Below are positions 8,285-18,102 of a stretch of DNA of 64,000 nt, one piece after another. Source of the DNA: JAVKLU01 sp031538895 (GTDB lineage: Bacteria; Pseudomonadota; Gammaproteobacteria; Burkholderiales; Burkholderiaceae); assembly GCA_031538895.1 (NCBI GenBank), contig JAVKLU010000032.1, positions 46,962 through 110,961 on the forward strand. Direction: 5' to 3'. The position numbers were made by a program, and so were the translations under genes. The notes under the pieces were generated by a model. It saw nothing but the letters and a program-made list of their open reading frames with translations. It searched no databases and had not been told where the DNA came from. Position 1 is the stretch's first letter. The number at the start of each line of letters is the position of its first letter.

Positions 8285-11200
8285 ATGAATGTTTCTGCTT
8301 GGTCTATCCGCAACCCCATTCCTGCCGCAATGATTTTTGTGATGCTGACTTTGGCAGGTTTGTTTTCGTTTCAATCGATGAAGGTGCAAAACTTTCCCGA
8401 TTTAGATGTGCCCAATATCACCATCATTGCGACTTTGCCGGGCGCCGCGCCTAATCAATTAGAAAACGATGTCGCGCGCAAACTGGAAGACAGCTTGGCA
8501 ACGGTGCAGGGTTTAAAACACATTTACACCAAAGTGCAGGACGGCGTGGTGTCAATTACCGCCGAATTTCGGATTGAAAAAAGTACGCAAGAAGCACTGG
8601 ACGATGTGCGCTCTGCCGTGGCAAAAGTGCGTGGCGATTTGCCCAGCAATTTGAACGAACCGATTATTAACAAAATCGAATTGGCCGGTGGCCCAGTGCT
8701 GGCCTACACCGTCATGTCCGACAAAATGGACGCCGAAGCAATTTCATGGTTTGTTGAAAATGACATCGCTAAATTGCTACTGTCGGTGCGCGGCGTCGGT
8801 GCGATCAATCGCGTCGGTGGTGTTAACCGCGAAATCCAAATTTTGTTGGACCCATTGAAGTTGCAAGCTTTGGGGACTTCTGCCACTGAGGTTTCGCGCC
8901 AATTGGCGCAAGTACAAATTGAACGCGCGGGTGGCCGTGCGGATATGGGCGGCAGTCAACAGCCGATGCGCTTGTTGTCCTTATCCAAATCGGCGCAAGA
9001 ACTCGCCAATTTGGATATTGCCTTATCGGATGGGCGGCGGATTCGTTTAGAACAAGTTGCCAAAATTGTCGACACGGTGGCCGAACAAACCGCCGCCGCG
9101 TTTTTGGATGGTAAACCAGTCGTTGGGTTTGAAGTGGCACGCAGCCGTGGCGCCAGTGAAGTTGAAGTTGGTGCTAAGGTGCGCGAAAAATTAAAACAAT
9201 TGCAAGTGAATCACCCCGGACTACAAATTAAGGAATCATTTGATTTTGTCACGCCAGTGCAAGAAGAGTTCGCCGGTTCGATGGCGTTACTGTACGAAGG
9301 CGCGCTCTTGGCGATTTTGGTGGTGTGGCTGTTTTTGCGCGATATTCGCGCGACTGTAGTGACGGCAGTCGCCTTGCCTTTGTCGGCGATTCCTGCGTTT
9401 ATCGGTATGAATTACATGGGCTTCACCATTAACGTCGTGACTTTGTTGGCGCTGTCTTTAGTGATTGGGATTTTGGTCGATGATGCGATTGTTGAGGTCG
9501 AAAATATCGTGCGCCATATGCGCATGGGCAAAACCCCTTATCAAGCCGCGATGGAAGCCGCAGACGAAATCGGTTTGGCCGTGATCGCGACAACTTTTTC
9601 CTTAATCGCGGTGTTTTTACCGACTGCATTTATGGCGGGAATTCCGGGTAAATTTTTTAAACAATTTGGCTGGACGGCGTCCTTTGCCGTGTTTGCGTCT
9701 TTAATCGTGGCGCGGGCTTTGACGCCCATGATGGCGGCGTATTTATTAAAGCCCGCGATCGATTTTGGCGCGCCGGTGCCGGGACAAAAAATATCCTGGC
9801 GTATGCGCATCACAAAATGGATGCAGCACCAAGACGAACCTTCATGGATCAGGTATTACAAAACTGGGGCGCTGTGGTGCGTGCGCCATCGTTGGATCAC
9901 GATGATAGGTGCGGGATTATTTTTTATTGGGTCAGTGTCTTTGATTCCTCTGTTGCCACAGGGTTTTATTCCAGCTGATGACAACTCACAAACGCAGGTG
10001 TATTTAGAACTGCCGCCCGGATCGACTTTGCAACAAACCATTGCGCAAGCGGAAGATGCGCGTCAGCGCATAGTCGCCTTGGCGCATATCAAATCGATTT
10101 ATACGACCATTGGTTCAGGTTCTGCGGGAACTGATCCTTTTGCACCAAAGGGCGCATCGGAATCACGCAAAGCCGTATTGACAATACAGTTGGACAAGCG
10201 TGGCACGCGGCCTCGCAAGCAAGTGATCGAAAATCAAATTCGTGCGAGCTTGGCGAATTTACCCGGGATACGTAGCAAAGTCGGTTTGGGTGGATCGGGT
10301 GAAAAATATATTTTGACCTTGACCGGCGATGACGCGGTATCGCTTCAGACCGTGGCTAATTTGATTAGCCACGATTTACGCACGATTCGGGGTGTGGGTA
10401 ACATTCAATCAAGTTCGGCTTTAGTCCGAACCGAAATTAGCGTGCTGCCTGATTTAACCCGTGCTGCAGAAATGGGTGTGACCAGTAGCGCGATTGCCGA
10501 AACCTTGCGCATCGCGACAGTGGGCGATTACAACAGCGTGCTGGCGAAACTTAATTTGCCACAACGCCAGGTGCCGATTGTGGTCAAACTTGATGCTAAT
10601 GCGCGCGAGAGCTTAGATATTTTGGGGCGCTTAACCGTTCCAGGTAGTCATGGCCCTGTGATGTTGAGCCAAGTGGCAACTTTGTCGTTTGGCGGTGGGC
10701 CTGCGCAAATTGACCGTTACGACCGTTCGCGCAATATCAATTTTGAAGTTGAACTCGCCAATATCGCCTTGGGTGATATGAAGCAAGCGGTTGAAAAATT
10801 GCCCAGCGTGCGCAATTTACCTGCGGGTGTGAAAGTGCTGGAAGTCGGCGATGCCGAAGTGCAAGGAGAGTTGTTCGCCAGTTTTGGTTTGGCGATGTTG
10901 ACAGGCGTGCTGTGTATTTATATTGTGCTGGTTTTGTTGTTCAAAGCTTTTTTACAGCCCTTCACCATTTTGATGGCCTTGCCCTTGTCCTTGGGCGGGG
11001 CGTTTGTGGCCTTGTTATTTGCGCATAAAAGTTTTTCGATGCCGTCTTTAATCGGCTTGATTATGTTGATGGGTGTGGCGACCAAAAATTCGATTCTATT
11101 GGTGGAGTACGCAATTGAAGCGCGACGCAAACACGGATTAACCCGACTGGATGCTATTTTGGATGCGTGTGAAAAGCGGGCTCGTCCAATTGTGATGACA

Positions 11201-11413
11201 ACCATTGCGATGGGTGCGGGGATGCTGCCGATCGCGATGAGCTGGGGCGAAGCTGACAGCAGTTTCCGTTCGCCCATGGCGGTTGCAGTGATTGGGGGGC
11301 TGTTGACCTCAACGATATTAAGTTTGTTGGTGATTCCAGCGGCGTTCACGATTGTTGACGATATGTCAAATCTCTGGCGCCGTGGCTTGAACAAAATACG
11401 ACACTGGGCCTAG
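8285..11413 (+). CDS. RND family efflux transporter permease
   Basis: A 1042-residue proton-driven inner-membrane pump of the AcrB/MexB superfamily. TM1 lies near residues 11-29, followed by the conserved periplasmic start FPDLDVPNITI. TM4 carries the Asp pair of the proton relay in GILVDDAIVEVEN. A second half repeats the layout, with TM segments around residues 870-1030. AAGGTGA lies just before the ATG. Length is typical. The companion adaptor is immediately upstream. It is convergent with pepN, 13 bp apart. The sequence does not reveal what is exported. Confidence 0.93.
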   Translation: MNVSAWSIRNPIPAAMIFVMLTLAGLFSFQSMKVQNFPDLDVPNITIIATLPGAAPNQLENDVARKLEDSLATVQGLKHIYTKVQDGVVSITAEFRIEKSTQEALDDVRSAVAKVRGDLPSNLNEPIINKIELAGGPVLAYTVMSDKMDAEAISWFVENDIAKLLLSVRGVGAINRVGGVNREIQILLDPLKLQALGTSATEVSRQLAQVQIERAGGRADMGGSQQPMRLLSLSKSAQELANLDIALSDGRRIRLEQVAKIVDTVAEQTAAAFLDGKPVVGFEVARSRGASEVEVGAKVREKLKQLQVNHPGLQIKESFDFVTPVQEEFAGSMALLYEGALLAILVVWLFLRDIRATVVTAVALPLSAIPAFIGMNYMGFTINVVTLLALSLVIGILVDDAIVEVENIVRHMRMGKTPYQAAMEAADEIGLAVIATTFSLIAVFLPTAFMAGIPGKFFKQFGWTASFAVFASLIVARALTPMMAAYLLKPAIDFGAPVPGQKISWRMRITKWMQHQDEPSWIRYYKTGALWCVRHRWITMIGAGLFFIGSVSLIPLLPQGFIPADDNSQTQVYLELPPGSTLQQTIAQAEDARQRIVALAHIKSIYTTIGSGSAGTDPFAPKGASESRKAVLTIQLDKRGTRPRKQVIENQIRASLANLPGIRSKVGLGGSGEKYILTLTGDDAVSLQTVANLISHDLRTIRGVGNIQSSSALVRTEISVLPDLTRAAEMGVTSSAIAETLRIATVGDYNSVLAKLNLPQRQVPIVVKLDANARESLDILGRLTVPGSHGPVMLSQVATLSFGGGPAQIDRYDRSRNINFEVELANIALGDMKQAVEKLPSVRNLPAGVKVLEVGDAEVQGELFASFGLAMLTGVLCIYIVLVLLFKAFLQPFTILMALPLSLGGAFVALLFAHKSFSMPSLIGLIMLMGVATKNSILLVEYAIEARRKHGLTRLDAILDACEKRARPIVMTTIAMGAGMLPIAMSWGEADSSFRSPMAVAVIGGLLTSTILSLLVIPAAFTIVDDMSNLWRRGLNKIRHWA

Positions 11414-11426
11414 CCTGTGTAGAAAA

Positions 11427-14105
11427 TCAGTACAGTGCCATTTGAAGAATTTCAACGACATCTTTGGCGTGTATTTTTTGTTGTGCAATCTGCAAGCGTG
11501 TCAGCATCAATTCTTGATAAGCGGGCGTAAATTTTTTCCAGTGTTCCAAAGCGCGCGCTAAACGTCCTGCCACTTGTACGTTCACACGACACAAACGGGT
11601 CAGTTGTGTCAGCCAAAAATCATAACCCGCACCATCAAGGCGATGGAATGCGCGTGGATTATTCAGACAAAAATTATGAACGACGCTGCGAACTCGATTC
11701 GGGTTGGTATACGAAAAATCAGGGTGTTCAATCAAAGCATGCATTTGATCCATCGAGATAGTGGGGGCACTGGCTTGCAGCGCAAACCATTTATCGATGA
11801 TTAAGGAATCGTGTTGATAGCGGGTATAAAAATCATTTAAGAGTGCTTGAGTTCTCGTGTTTGCGTTGGCATTGGCGTCATGAACCATATTACGTAAGGC
11901 CGCAAAGCGATCGTTCATATTGTTGCTCAACTGATATTGCCGTTCGGCTAAGGCGATGATGTCGTTTGGGTGAGTCTGGTTTGAATGACTTAAATCGCTA
12001 GAGTTTGGATGGATTAACAGTGCATGCAAAGCCAAATTTTGTAAACGTCGTGAACCTTGTCCCGTGAGTGAATATGCGGTCTGATTTTGCGTATTGTGCG
12101 TATTCTGCGTATTTTGTTCTAGGTAAGCCTTGTGCCAATCAGTATGCAAAGCCTGCGCCCAATCGCTTTGTCCACCTTGCCAGATCGCACTGGCGCGTTG
12201 CGGGTCAATTGTTTGGAGTGGGTCTTGGGTCAGCGCTTCGGTAAATCGCTCGTAGCTGGGCAAGTTCAATAAAAGCGCCCGAAATCCCGCGTCGATCGAA
12301 CCGTCATTCAAAATATTCTTTTGATAGGTCAAATAAGATTCTGGTAAAACAGAATCAGGAGTCGTTTTTTGATATGCCCGTAAAAAATAGCGCAGCGCCA
12401 GATTTTGTCCGGCTTCCCAACGATTGAAATCATCACTGTCCTGACTGGCCAAGCGCAATAGTGCCTCGTCGTCGTAATCAAAAATAATGTGTACGGGTGC
12501 AGAGAAATTGCGCAGGATTGATAGCGTTGGCGCACGGGTGATTTGAGTGAACTCAAGGCTTTGAAATTCTTGACGAAGTTCAATTAAACGCGAACCCTCG
12601 ACGTTATCGCTTAATAAATTAACGCCTTGTTCATCCAGCAGGCCGCACAACAGCGGAATATGCAAAGGCTCATGATCATGCCCGTGCGCGGGCATTTGCT
12701 GTAAATCGAGGCGAAAAATGTGACGAGCATGATCGTAGTGCGTGGTCACACGCACCTGCGGCGTTCCGGACTGGCTGTACCAGCGCATAAATTGTTGCAA
12801 ATCACGGCCACTCGCGATTTCCATTGAGCTCACAAAATCATCACAGGTCGCGGCGGTGCCATCGTTGACGCTGAGGTAGTGCGTCAGACCTTTGGTGAAA
12901 CACGCTTCACCTAATAAGGTGTGCAGCATGCGAATGACTTCGGCGCCTTTTTCGTAAATCGTCGCGGTGTAAAAATTATTAATTTCCAAATATGACTCGG
13001 GACGAATAGGGTGTGACATCGGCCCGCTGTCTTCAGGCATTTGATGTTGACGCAGCATTTTGACGTCATCAATTCGTTTCAAAACACGGCCATCACCCAA
13101 TTGATCGGCGCTGAACTCTTGGTCACGAAAAACGGTGAGTCCTTCTTTTAAAGTTAATTGAAACCAGTCGCGGCAGGTGACACGGTTGCCGGTCCAGTTA
13201 TGAAAATATTCATGCCCGATGACCGATTCCACTGCGTCAAAATCATCATCTGTTGCGCTGTCGCTGGAACACAAGACATAACGTGCGTTAAAAATATTGA
13301 GCCCTTTGTTTTCCATCGCGCCCATATTGAAATCACTGGCAGCAACAATCATAAAACGTTCGAGGTCCAAGTCCAAACCAAAGCGCGTGTAGTCCCATTT
13401 GATCGCGCGTTCTAAAGATTGCAAGGCGTAATCAGTTTTATGAATATCGCTTTCTTGCGCATAAATTTGCAAGAGTGCGGGACGGCCATCCGCGCGCGTA
13501 ATCGTTTTTTCATTGCAGCAAAATTGACCCGCAACCAGCGCAAAAAGATAGCAGGGTTTTTTGAACGGGTCATGCCATTTGGCGTAGTGGCGGCCGTCGT
13601 CGAAATCGCCGCACTCAATTAAATTACCGTTCGATAGCAATACTGGATAAGCTTTTTTATCCGCGCGCAACATTACGGTGAATTCGGCCATGACGTCGGG
13701 ACGGTCTTGAAAAAAAGTGATGCGACGAAACCCCTCGGCTTCGCATTGCGTTAAAAAATTGTGATGCGATAAATACAGCCCCGACAAATCGGTATTAGCT
13801 GATGGAACGATAGTATTTTCGATGGATAACTTAAACTGGTCCGGAGGTGAAAAAATTCGTAGACTGTTGCCGTCTTGTTGGTAGTGTTTAGGGTTTAAGA
13901 CTTGGTCGTCGATGAAGATGCAATTGAGTTGCAAACCTTCGCCATTTAAAATTAAATCGACATTTGAGGATGCTTGGGGATTGCGCTGGTAATACGCGCA
14001 GCTACGAACGCGCGTGGCGTCCGGTTCTAGATCAAACCCTAAATCAACGCGGTCAACTAGAAAAGCAGGAGGCTGGTAGTCCAGGCGATACGTGCGCGTC
14101 AGCAT
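11427..14105 (-). CDS. pepN: Aminopeptidase N (M1 zinc metallopeptidase)
   Basis: Cytosolic aminopeptidase that removes N-terminal residues from peptides. The 892-residue protein has the exopeptidase motif GAMEN at 262-266, the zinc motif HEYFH at 298-302 and the third ligand Glu321 in KEGLT. The long C-terminal helical domain of E. coli-type PepN follows. Near residues 660-675 is a low-complexity Asn/Thr/Gln stretch (QNTQNTHNTQNQT) encoded by a short tandem repeat around 12085-12118, probably a surface loop. It is the last gene of a four-gene minus-strand run, 8 bp after the DUF3426 gene. Confidence 0.95.
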   Translation of the reverse strand: MLTRTYRLDYQPPAFLVDRVDLGFDLEPDATRVRSCAYYQRNPQASSNVDLILNGEGLQLNCIFIDDQVLNPKHYQQDGNSLRIFSPPDQFKLSIENTIVPSANTDLSGLYLSHHNFLTQCEAEGFRRITFFQDRPDVMAEFTVMLRADKKAYPVLLSNGNLIECGDFDDGRHYAKWHDPFKKPCYLFALVAGQFCCNEKTITRADGRPALLQIYAQESDIHKTDYALQSLERAIKWDYTRFGLDLDLERFMIVAASDFNMGAMENKGLNIFNARYVLCSSDSATDDDFDAVESVIGHEYFHNWTGNRVTCRDWFQLTLKEGLTVFRDQEFSADQLGDGRVLKRIDDVKMLRQHQMPEDSGPMSHPIRPESYLEINNFYTATIYEKGAEVIRMLHTLLGEACFTKGLTHYLSVNDGTAATCDDFVSSMEIASGRDLQQFMRWYSQSGTPQVRVTTHYDHARHIFRLDLQQMPAHGHDHEPLHIPLLCGLLDEQGVNLLSDNVEGSRLIELRQEFQSLEFTQITRAPTLSILRNFSAPVHIIFDYDDEALLRLASQDSDDFNRWEAGQNLALRYFLRAYQKTTPDSVLPESYLTYQKNILNDGSIDAGFRALLLNLPSYERFTEALTQDPLQTIDPQRASAIWQGGQSDWAQALHTDWHKAYLEQNTQNTHNTQNQTAYSLTGQGSRRLQNLALHALLIHPNSSDLSHSNQTHPNDIIALAERQYQLSNNMNDRFAALRNMVHDANANANTRTQALLNDFYTRYQHDSLIIDKWFALQASAPTISMDQMHALIEHPDFSYTNPNRVRSVVHNFCLNNPRAFHRLDGAGYDFWLTQLTRLCRVNVQVAGRLARALEHWKKFTPAYQELMLTRLQIAQQKIHAKDVVEILQMALY

Positions 14106-14113
14106 AGCCGCGA

Positions 14114-15094
14114 TTACGGATAAAAGACGGCGACGCTATAACCAGAGGATTCAATATTACCGACCGAAAATACTGCTCGGATATTGGTCAGGGAGTTTGG
14201 GCCCAAACCCAAATCCAGCTCATCGGGAGGAAGCAGTTGCGCAGGTGTGAAAACTTTGCGCGCGACAATTTGCCCGCGCGAGTCTTTTAAGCTCAACTCA
14301 ATATGTGGCACGGCAATGGCTTGGCGCGCACCGTTGTGGATTAAGACTTCTAAAAATAATTGTTCTGAGCGATAAGGTACTTGACCCAAACGCGATTGGT
14401 TAATTCGGAGCGCTTCGACATTTCGTGGCGGCCCTAACTCACAGCCAACCAGTGAGCAAAATCCACTGACGGCTTGGCGTGTTGCGGGAAAGGTTTGCAC
14501 CAAACTGTTGCGGTACATGTAAAGCACTTGTCCGGCAAATAACACCACGGTTAATATAAAAAACGATAGAGCAAAAAAACGTTTGACTTGTTCAAAACCT
14601 TGTTGTTCTTGTATTTTGTGTTTGCGGTATTCGGTTTGTTCTTCGGCAAATAAATCGTTACGAATCTCGTACTCTTCAGGCGGCTCAATCGGACGGAAAG
14701 TACTGATGGGTGGAATCGTGCGCGGGTTGGGGCGAGCGATTTCTGGGGTGAAAAAAGGAATCTCAATATCCCGATCGTCACTCATCATCGGCAACTCTAA
14801 CTGTGCGGTATTGAGATAGTGGTCTGAGGCTTGAGCGTCAGACCCAGGTGTTGCCGAATCAGTGGGTGAGTCCGCATCTGAGTTTGACGTGAGGGGTGTA
14901 CTGCGATTATTAGTCGCTGCCACGGCATCATTTTCTTGCGAATAATCGATCAGATTCTGAATCGCGTTGAACACCGCATAACAGCGCCCGCACCGAACCT
15001 GATGACCGTGGTCGCGTAATTGCGCCAATTGCATCTGGAATATGGTGCCGCAATGGGGGCATTGCGTAGCGAGGTTGGTGAGGGAGTCTGACAT
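14114..15094 (-). CDS. Zinc-ribbon and DUF3426 domain membrane protein
   Basis: A 326-residue protein that starts with an MJ0042-type zinc ribbon (C12, C15, C35, C38). A charged and Pro/Ser/Thr-rich linker follows, then one membrane helix near residues 170-190 (ALSFFILTVVLFAGQVLYMY) and a C-terminal DUF3426 domain. The layout implies a cytoplasmic zinc finger and an extracytoplasmic C-terminal domain. It commonly follows prmA in betaproteobacteria, as here, but its function is not known. Confidence 0.85.
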   Translation of the reverse strand: MSDSLTNLATQCPHCGTIFQMQLAQLRDHGHQVRCGRCYAVFNAIQNLIDYSQENDAVAATNNRSTPLTSNSDADSPTDSATPGSDAQASDHYLNTAQLELPMMSDDRDIEIPFFTPEIARPNPRTIPPISTFRPIEPPEEYEIRNDLFAEEQTEYRKHKIQEQQGFEQVKRFFALSFFILTVVLFAGQVLYMYRNSLVQTFPATRQAVSGFCSLVGCELGPPRNVEALRINQSRLGQVPYRSEQLFLEVLIHNGARQAIAVPHIELSLKDSRGQIVARKVFTPAQLLPPDELDLGLGPNSLTNIRAVFSVGNIESSGYSVAVFYP

Positions 15095-15186
15095 TTATTC
15101 TGTAATAAGCGAACCAATTTTTAGACGGTGTTCCGCGTCATCAAGTGAAGAACTGATTATTGAGTGAATGGCTTACTAATCGTTCA

Positions 15187-16167
15187 CTAATCATTCACTA
15201 ACGCAACCCAGCCTTCTTTCATATTCGCGATTCTAAGCGACACGTAAGGCGCATAGGCCGCGATGACTTGTTCGACTTGACTCTCGAGAATTCCAGACAG
15301 TAGTAAACGGCCATTGACGGCGCGATAGCGTGCTAAAACAGGAGCGAGGGCGATGAGTGGATTAGTCAAAATATTTGCTACGACCCACGCGCATTGCTTC
15401 ATATCTTTTTGTGCCAGGGCTTGATCGACATGATCGGGGGCGCTAATCGTAATTTCGCACTGATTGGCGAGTGCGTTTTCTTGCGCGGTGCGCAACGCTT
15501 GTGGATCGATATCAGTGGCAAACACCGGTGTTGCGCCGCGCTTGAACGCCAGCAAGGCCAAAATACCGCTGCCACAACCATAGTCAAGAAGCGAATCACC
15601 TTTTTTAAGGTGCGCGTCGAGAAAGTTTAAACATAAAAAAGTTGTCGGATGCGACCCTGTGCCAAAGGCTAATCCAGGGTCCAAAATTAAATTGATTTTG
15701 TTCGGCAAAGTGTTCGCGTTGATCAGTTCTGCCGTTTGATGCCAAGAGGGAATAATGCGCACTTGATGATTGATGTCAATCGGAGGAAACTGCGCTTGAG
15801 TTTGGTGTACCCAGTTTTGAGCCGCAATCGGCATGGGTGGCAAAAGTTCTGGTAAGTGGATATGTTGAGCTTGCGCGGTATTGCGAATGAAAGCCGCGCC
15901 GCGTGTAGCATCAAAATCTGTCGCCGATAGCAAAACGGTAATGATGTTGCGACGCCAGTGGGTGTTGGGTAACATGCCTGGCTCGCCGTAAATTGCTTGT
16001 TCATCGGGACTGCCGACATCAGCGTCTTCCAGTTGTACTGACAGTGCACCCGCATCCAATAAAGCGTCGGTAAAGGCGTCAACTAGATCGGCATGAGTAT
16101 CATGACTGCATTCAATCTTCCATTCCCACCATTGGGGCGTCTTATCGTGATTAACTGCGCAATTCAT
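15187..16167 (-). CDS. prmA: Ribosomal protein L11 methyltransferase
   Basis: SAM-dependent enzyme that trimethylates ribosomal protein L11. The 326-residue sequence has an N-terminal substrate-recognition domain and a Rossmann methyltransferase core with motif I LLDYGCGSGILALLA and motif IV VVANILTNPL. It is somewhat longer than the E. coli protein. Its start overlaps the end of the upstream HTH-membrane gene by 17 bp, implying translational coupling. The usual betaproteobacterial upstream partners accB and accC are not present. Confidence 0.93.
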   Translation of the reverse strand: MNCAVNHDKTPQWWEWKIECSHDTHADLVDAFTDALLDAGALSVQLEDADVGSPDEQAIYGEPGMLPNTHWRRNIITVLLSATDFDATRGAAFIRNTAQAQHIHLPELLPPMPIAAQNWVHQTQAQFPPIDINHQVRIIPSWHQTAELINANTLPNKINLILDPGLAFGTGSHPTTFLCLNFLDAHLKKGDSLLDYGCGSGILALLAFKRGATPVFATDIDPQALRTAQENALANQCEITISAPDHVDQALAQKDMKQCAWVVANILTNPLIALAPVLARYRAVNGRLLLSGILESQVEQVIAAYAPYVSLRIANMKEGWVALVND

Positions 16168-16570
16168 TCACACCGATTAACACGAGAACCAAAGCTAAAA
16201 GTACGGCGGCCAAAACAACATATTTATCGTAATTACGACGGACACTCACCACGCCGCGCTCATTATTTGCTAAGGACGAATTAATTTCTTGTTCAACGCG
16301 ACTGGTCACTTCATCGCGAATCAGTTGTTGCAACTCTTTAATCAAAGGGCCGTCATAGTTCAATAGCGCGGCGTATTTGCCCATCGACTTTAAGTACAAA
16401 TTCCGGTTGTAAAAAGAATTGAAATTATTTGTTTCTAAACCGATCAGTTGCTGTTCCGATAACATCAGGCGATTGCGCACCAGTTCGATGCTTAGGCTGG
16501 CCTCCAGCCTTTTTTGGGCAAGAATTTTGCCTAATTCAACAGTAATATTTTTGCCTGTATGGTGGTTCAT
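16151..16570 (-). CDS. RodZ-like HTH protein with C-terminal membrane helix
   Basis: A 139-residue protein of unknown role. Residues about 10-85 resemble the Cro/RodZ-type HTH (LGKILAQKRLEASLS, then a LETNNFNSFYNRNLYLKSMG segment). The tail, about 115-137, is one strong membrane helix (VLAAVLLALVLVLIGV). It lacks the periplasmic domain of true RodZ and is far shorter. It is the first gene of the run ending in pepN and overlaps prmA by 17 bp. A role as a membrane-anchored DNA-binding or cytoskeleton-linked protein is inference only. Confidence 0.7.
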   Translation of the reverse strand: MNHHTGKNITVELGKILAQKRLEASLSIELVRNRLMLSEQQLIGLETNNFNSFYNRNLYLKSMGKYAALLNYDGPLIKELQQLIRDEVTSRVEQEINSSLANNERGVVSVRRNYDKYVVLAAVLLALVLVLIGVNELRS

Positions 16571-17107
16571 AGTAGCGTCAAAATTTTAGGTACAAGTAAT
16601 AATGTTTTTTTTGGTGTTCTTTTACGGGGTGCAATCGACAAAATTTTTATCATAAGGAGTGATGCAAACCACTCTAAATAACAACTCGCCTAATTATACG
16701 GTGTGGATAAGTTTACGAATAGTTTATTTATTAAACAGTTAGGGTTGAAACTTAATTTAAATTCGAGCTTGTAAAAATGCTGATTAGGCCAAATCAGACC
16801 AATGATGTTGTTGCGATTGATGTTGTTAAGCGTTTAATTTTTGGCACGATCTTGCAAAGACTTTTGCGCTAATCATCTGGAGCACAGAATTAGGTATTTG
16901 ATACGCCTAATTTATCGTGAGTCGTTGGCCTAGACCCAGCCGCTACAATCAAGGTCCTTACGTAACAGTGGGGCGCATTGAGTCACAGTGATTTGTGCGT
17001 TTTGCATCCAATCGAACTCTAATTGCGCTCTAATGATGTGGCGGCGTGTGCTTTTGTTTGTTGGTGTAGGTGTTTGTAAATCTTATTTTTAATTTTATTT
17101 TTCAGTC
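16571..17107. other. 537-bp intergenic region between divergent genes
   Basis: No convincing gene in any frame. The stretch separates the divergent HTH-membrane gene and secF and is AT-rich at both ends. It holds a short inverted repeat, AATTAGG at 16888-16894 with CCTAATT at 16906-16912. The 3' end of secD, which normally precedes secF, is not recognisable here. Confidence 0.6.
17061..17089 (+). promoter_or_regulatory. Candidate promoter for secF
   Basis: TTGGTG at 17061-17066 and TATTTT at 17084-17089 are spaced 17 bp and lie 18 bp before the secF start. No Shine-Dalgarno sequence follows, so the transcript would have a very short leader. This is a pattern match only. Confidence 0.3.
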
Positions 17108-18046
17108 ATGGAATTTTTCCGTATTAAAAAAGACATCCCTTTTATGCGTCACGCGGTAATTTTTAACGTGATTTCTGTTTTGACTTTCGTCGCTGCGGTT
17201 TATTTTTTGGCATTAAAAGGCTTGAATTTGTCAATCGAGTTTACCGGTGGAGCTGTGATGGAGTTGAATTATTCGCATCCGGCCGATGTTGAAAAAATTC
17301 GTGGCGTGATCGAAAAAATTGGCTTGCAAGAATCGCAAGTACAAAATTTTGGCACTGCACAAGACATTTTAATTCGCATGCCCATTGCCAAGAACTTGAC
17401 GGCGGCGCAACAAAACGAAAAAGTATTGGCGGCTTTAAAAGAACAAGATTCTTCAGTGACTTTACGTCGTGCCGAATTTGTCGGCCCTCAAGTTGGGAAC
17501 GAGTTAGCGCAAGATGGGCTGATGGCGTTGTTGGTCCTGGTGGCGGGCATTATGGTGTATTTGGCGTTTCGTTTTGAGTGGAAATTTTCGGTCTCTGCGA
17601 TTTTGGCGAACTTGCATGACGTGGTCATTATTTTGGGATTTTTCGCATTTTTTCAGTGGGAGTTTTCCTTATCGGTGTTGGCCGCAGTGTTGGCGATTTT
17701 GGCCTACTCGGTCAATGAGTCCGTCGTCATTTTTGATCGGATTCGTGAAAATTTCCGCAATATGCGTAAAGCCAGCGTGACCGAAGTTATCGACAGTGCG
17801 ATCACCTCGACGATGAGCCGCACTATCATTACTCACGGGAGCACGCAAATAATGGTCTTGTCGATGTTGTTGTTTGGCGGCCCGACACTGCATTATTTTG
17901 CCTTGGCCTTAACCATCGGAATTTTGTTTGGTATTTACTCGTCAATTTTTGTGGCTGCGGCAATCGCGATGTGGTTAGGTGTGAAGCGCGAAGACTTATT
18001 AAAGCCGATCAAACTGAAAAGCGGCGATGATGGTGCGGTAGTTTAA
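17108..18046 (+). CDS. secF: Protein translocase subunit SecF
   Basis: Inner-membrane partner of SecD that uses the proton gradient to help pull preproteins through SecYEG. The 312-residue product has TM1 near 17-37, the SIEFTGG motif of the first periplasmic domain and five more membrane segments. The conserved RTIITHGSTQIMV block and LFGIYSSIFVA lie near the end. Length is normal. No secD or yajC lies upstream, so the usual yajC-secD-secF operon is broken here, and secD must be elsewhere. Confidence 0.93.
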   Translation: MEFFRIKKDIPFMRHAVIFNVISVLTFVAAVYFLALKGLNLSIEFTGGAVMELNYSHPADVEKIRGVIEKIGLQESQVQNFGTAQDILIRMPIAKNLTAAQQNEKVLAALKEQDSSVTLRRAEFVGPQVGNELAQDGLMALLVLVAGIMVYLAFRFEWKFSVSAILANLHDVVIILGFFAFFQWEFSLSVLAAVLAILAYSVNESVVIFDRIRENFRNMRKASVTEVIDSAITSTMSRTIITHGSTQIMVLSMLLFGGPTLHYFALALTIGILFGIYSSIFVAAAIAMWLGVKREDLLKPIKLKSGDDGAVV

Positions 18047-18102
18047 TTTTTTAAGTCGGTGTATTCACCGATTGTTATTCATTTACTCATTATTTAACGT
18101 TT

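Noticed and set aside
16571..17107. Decayed secD or a small coding gene
   Set aside because: No SecD motif or sustained coding pattern is visible in any frame.
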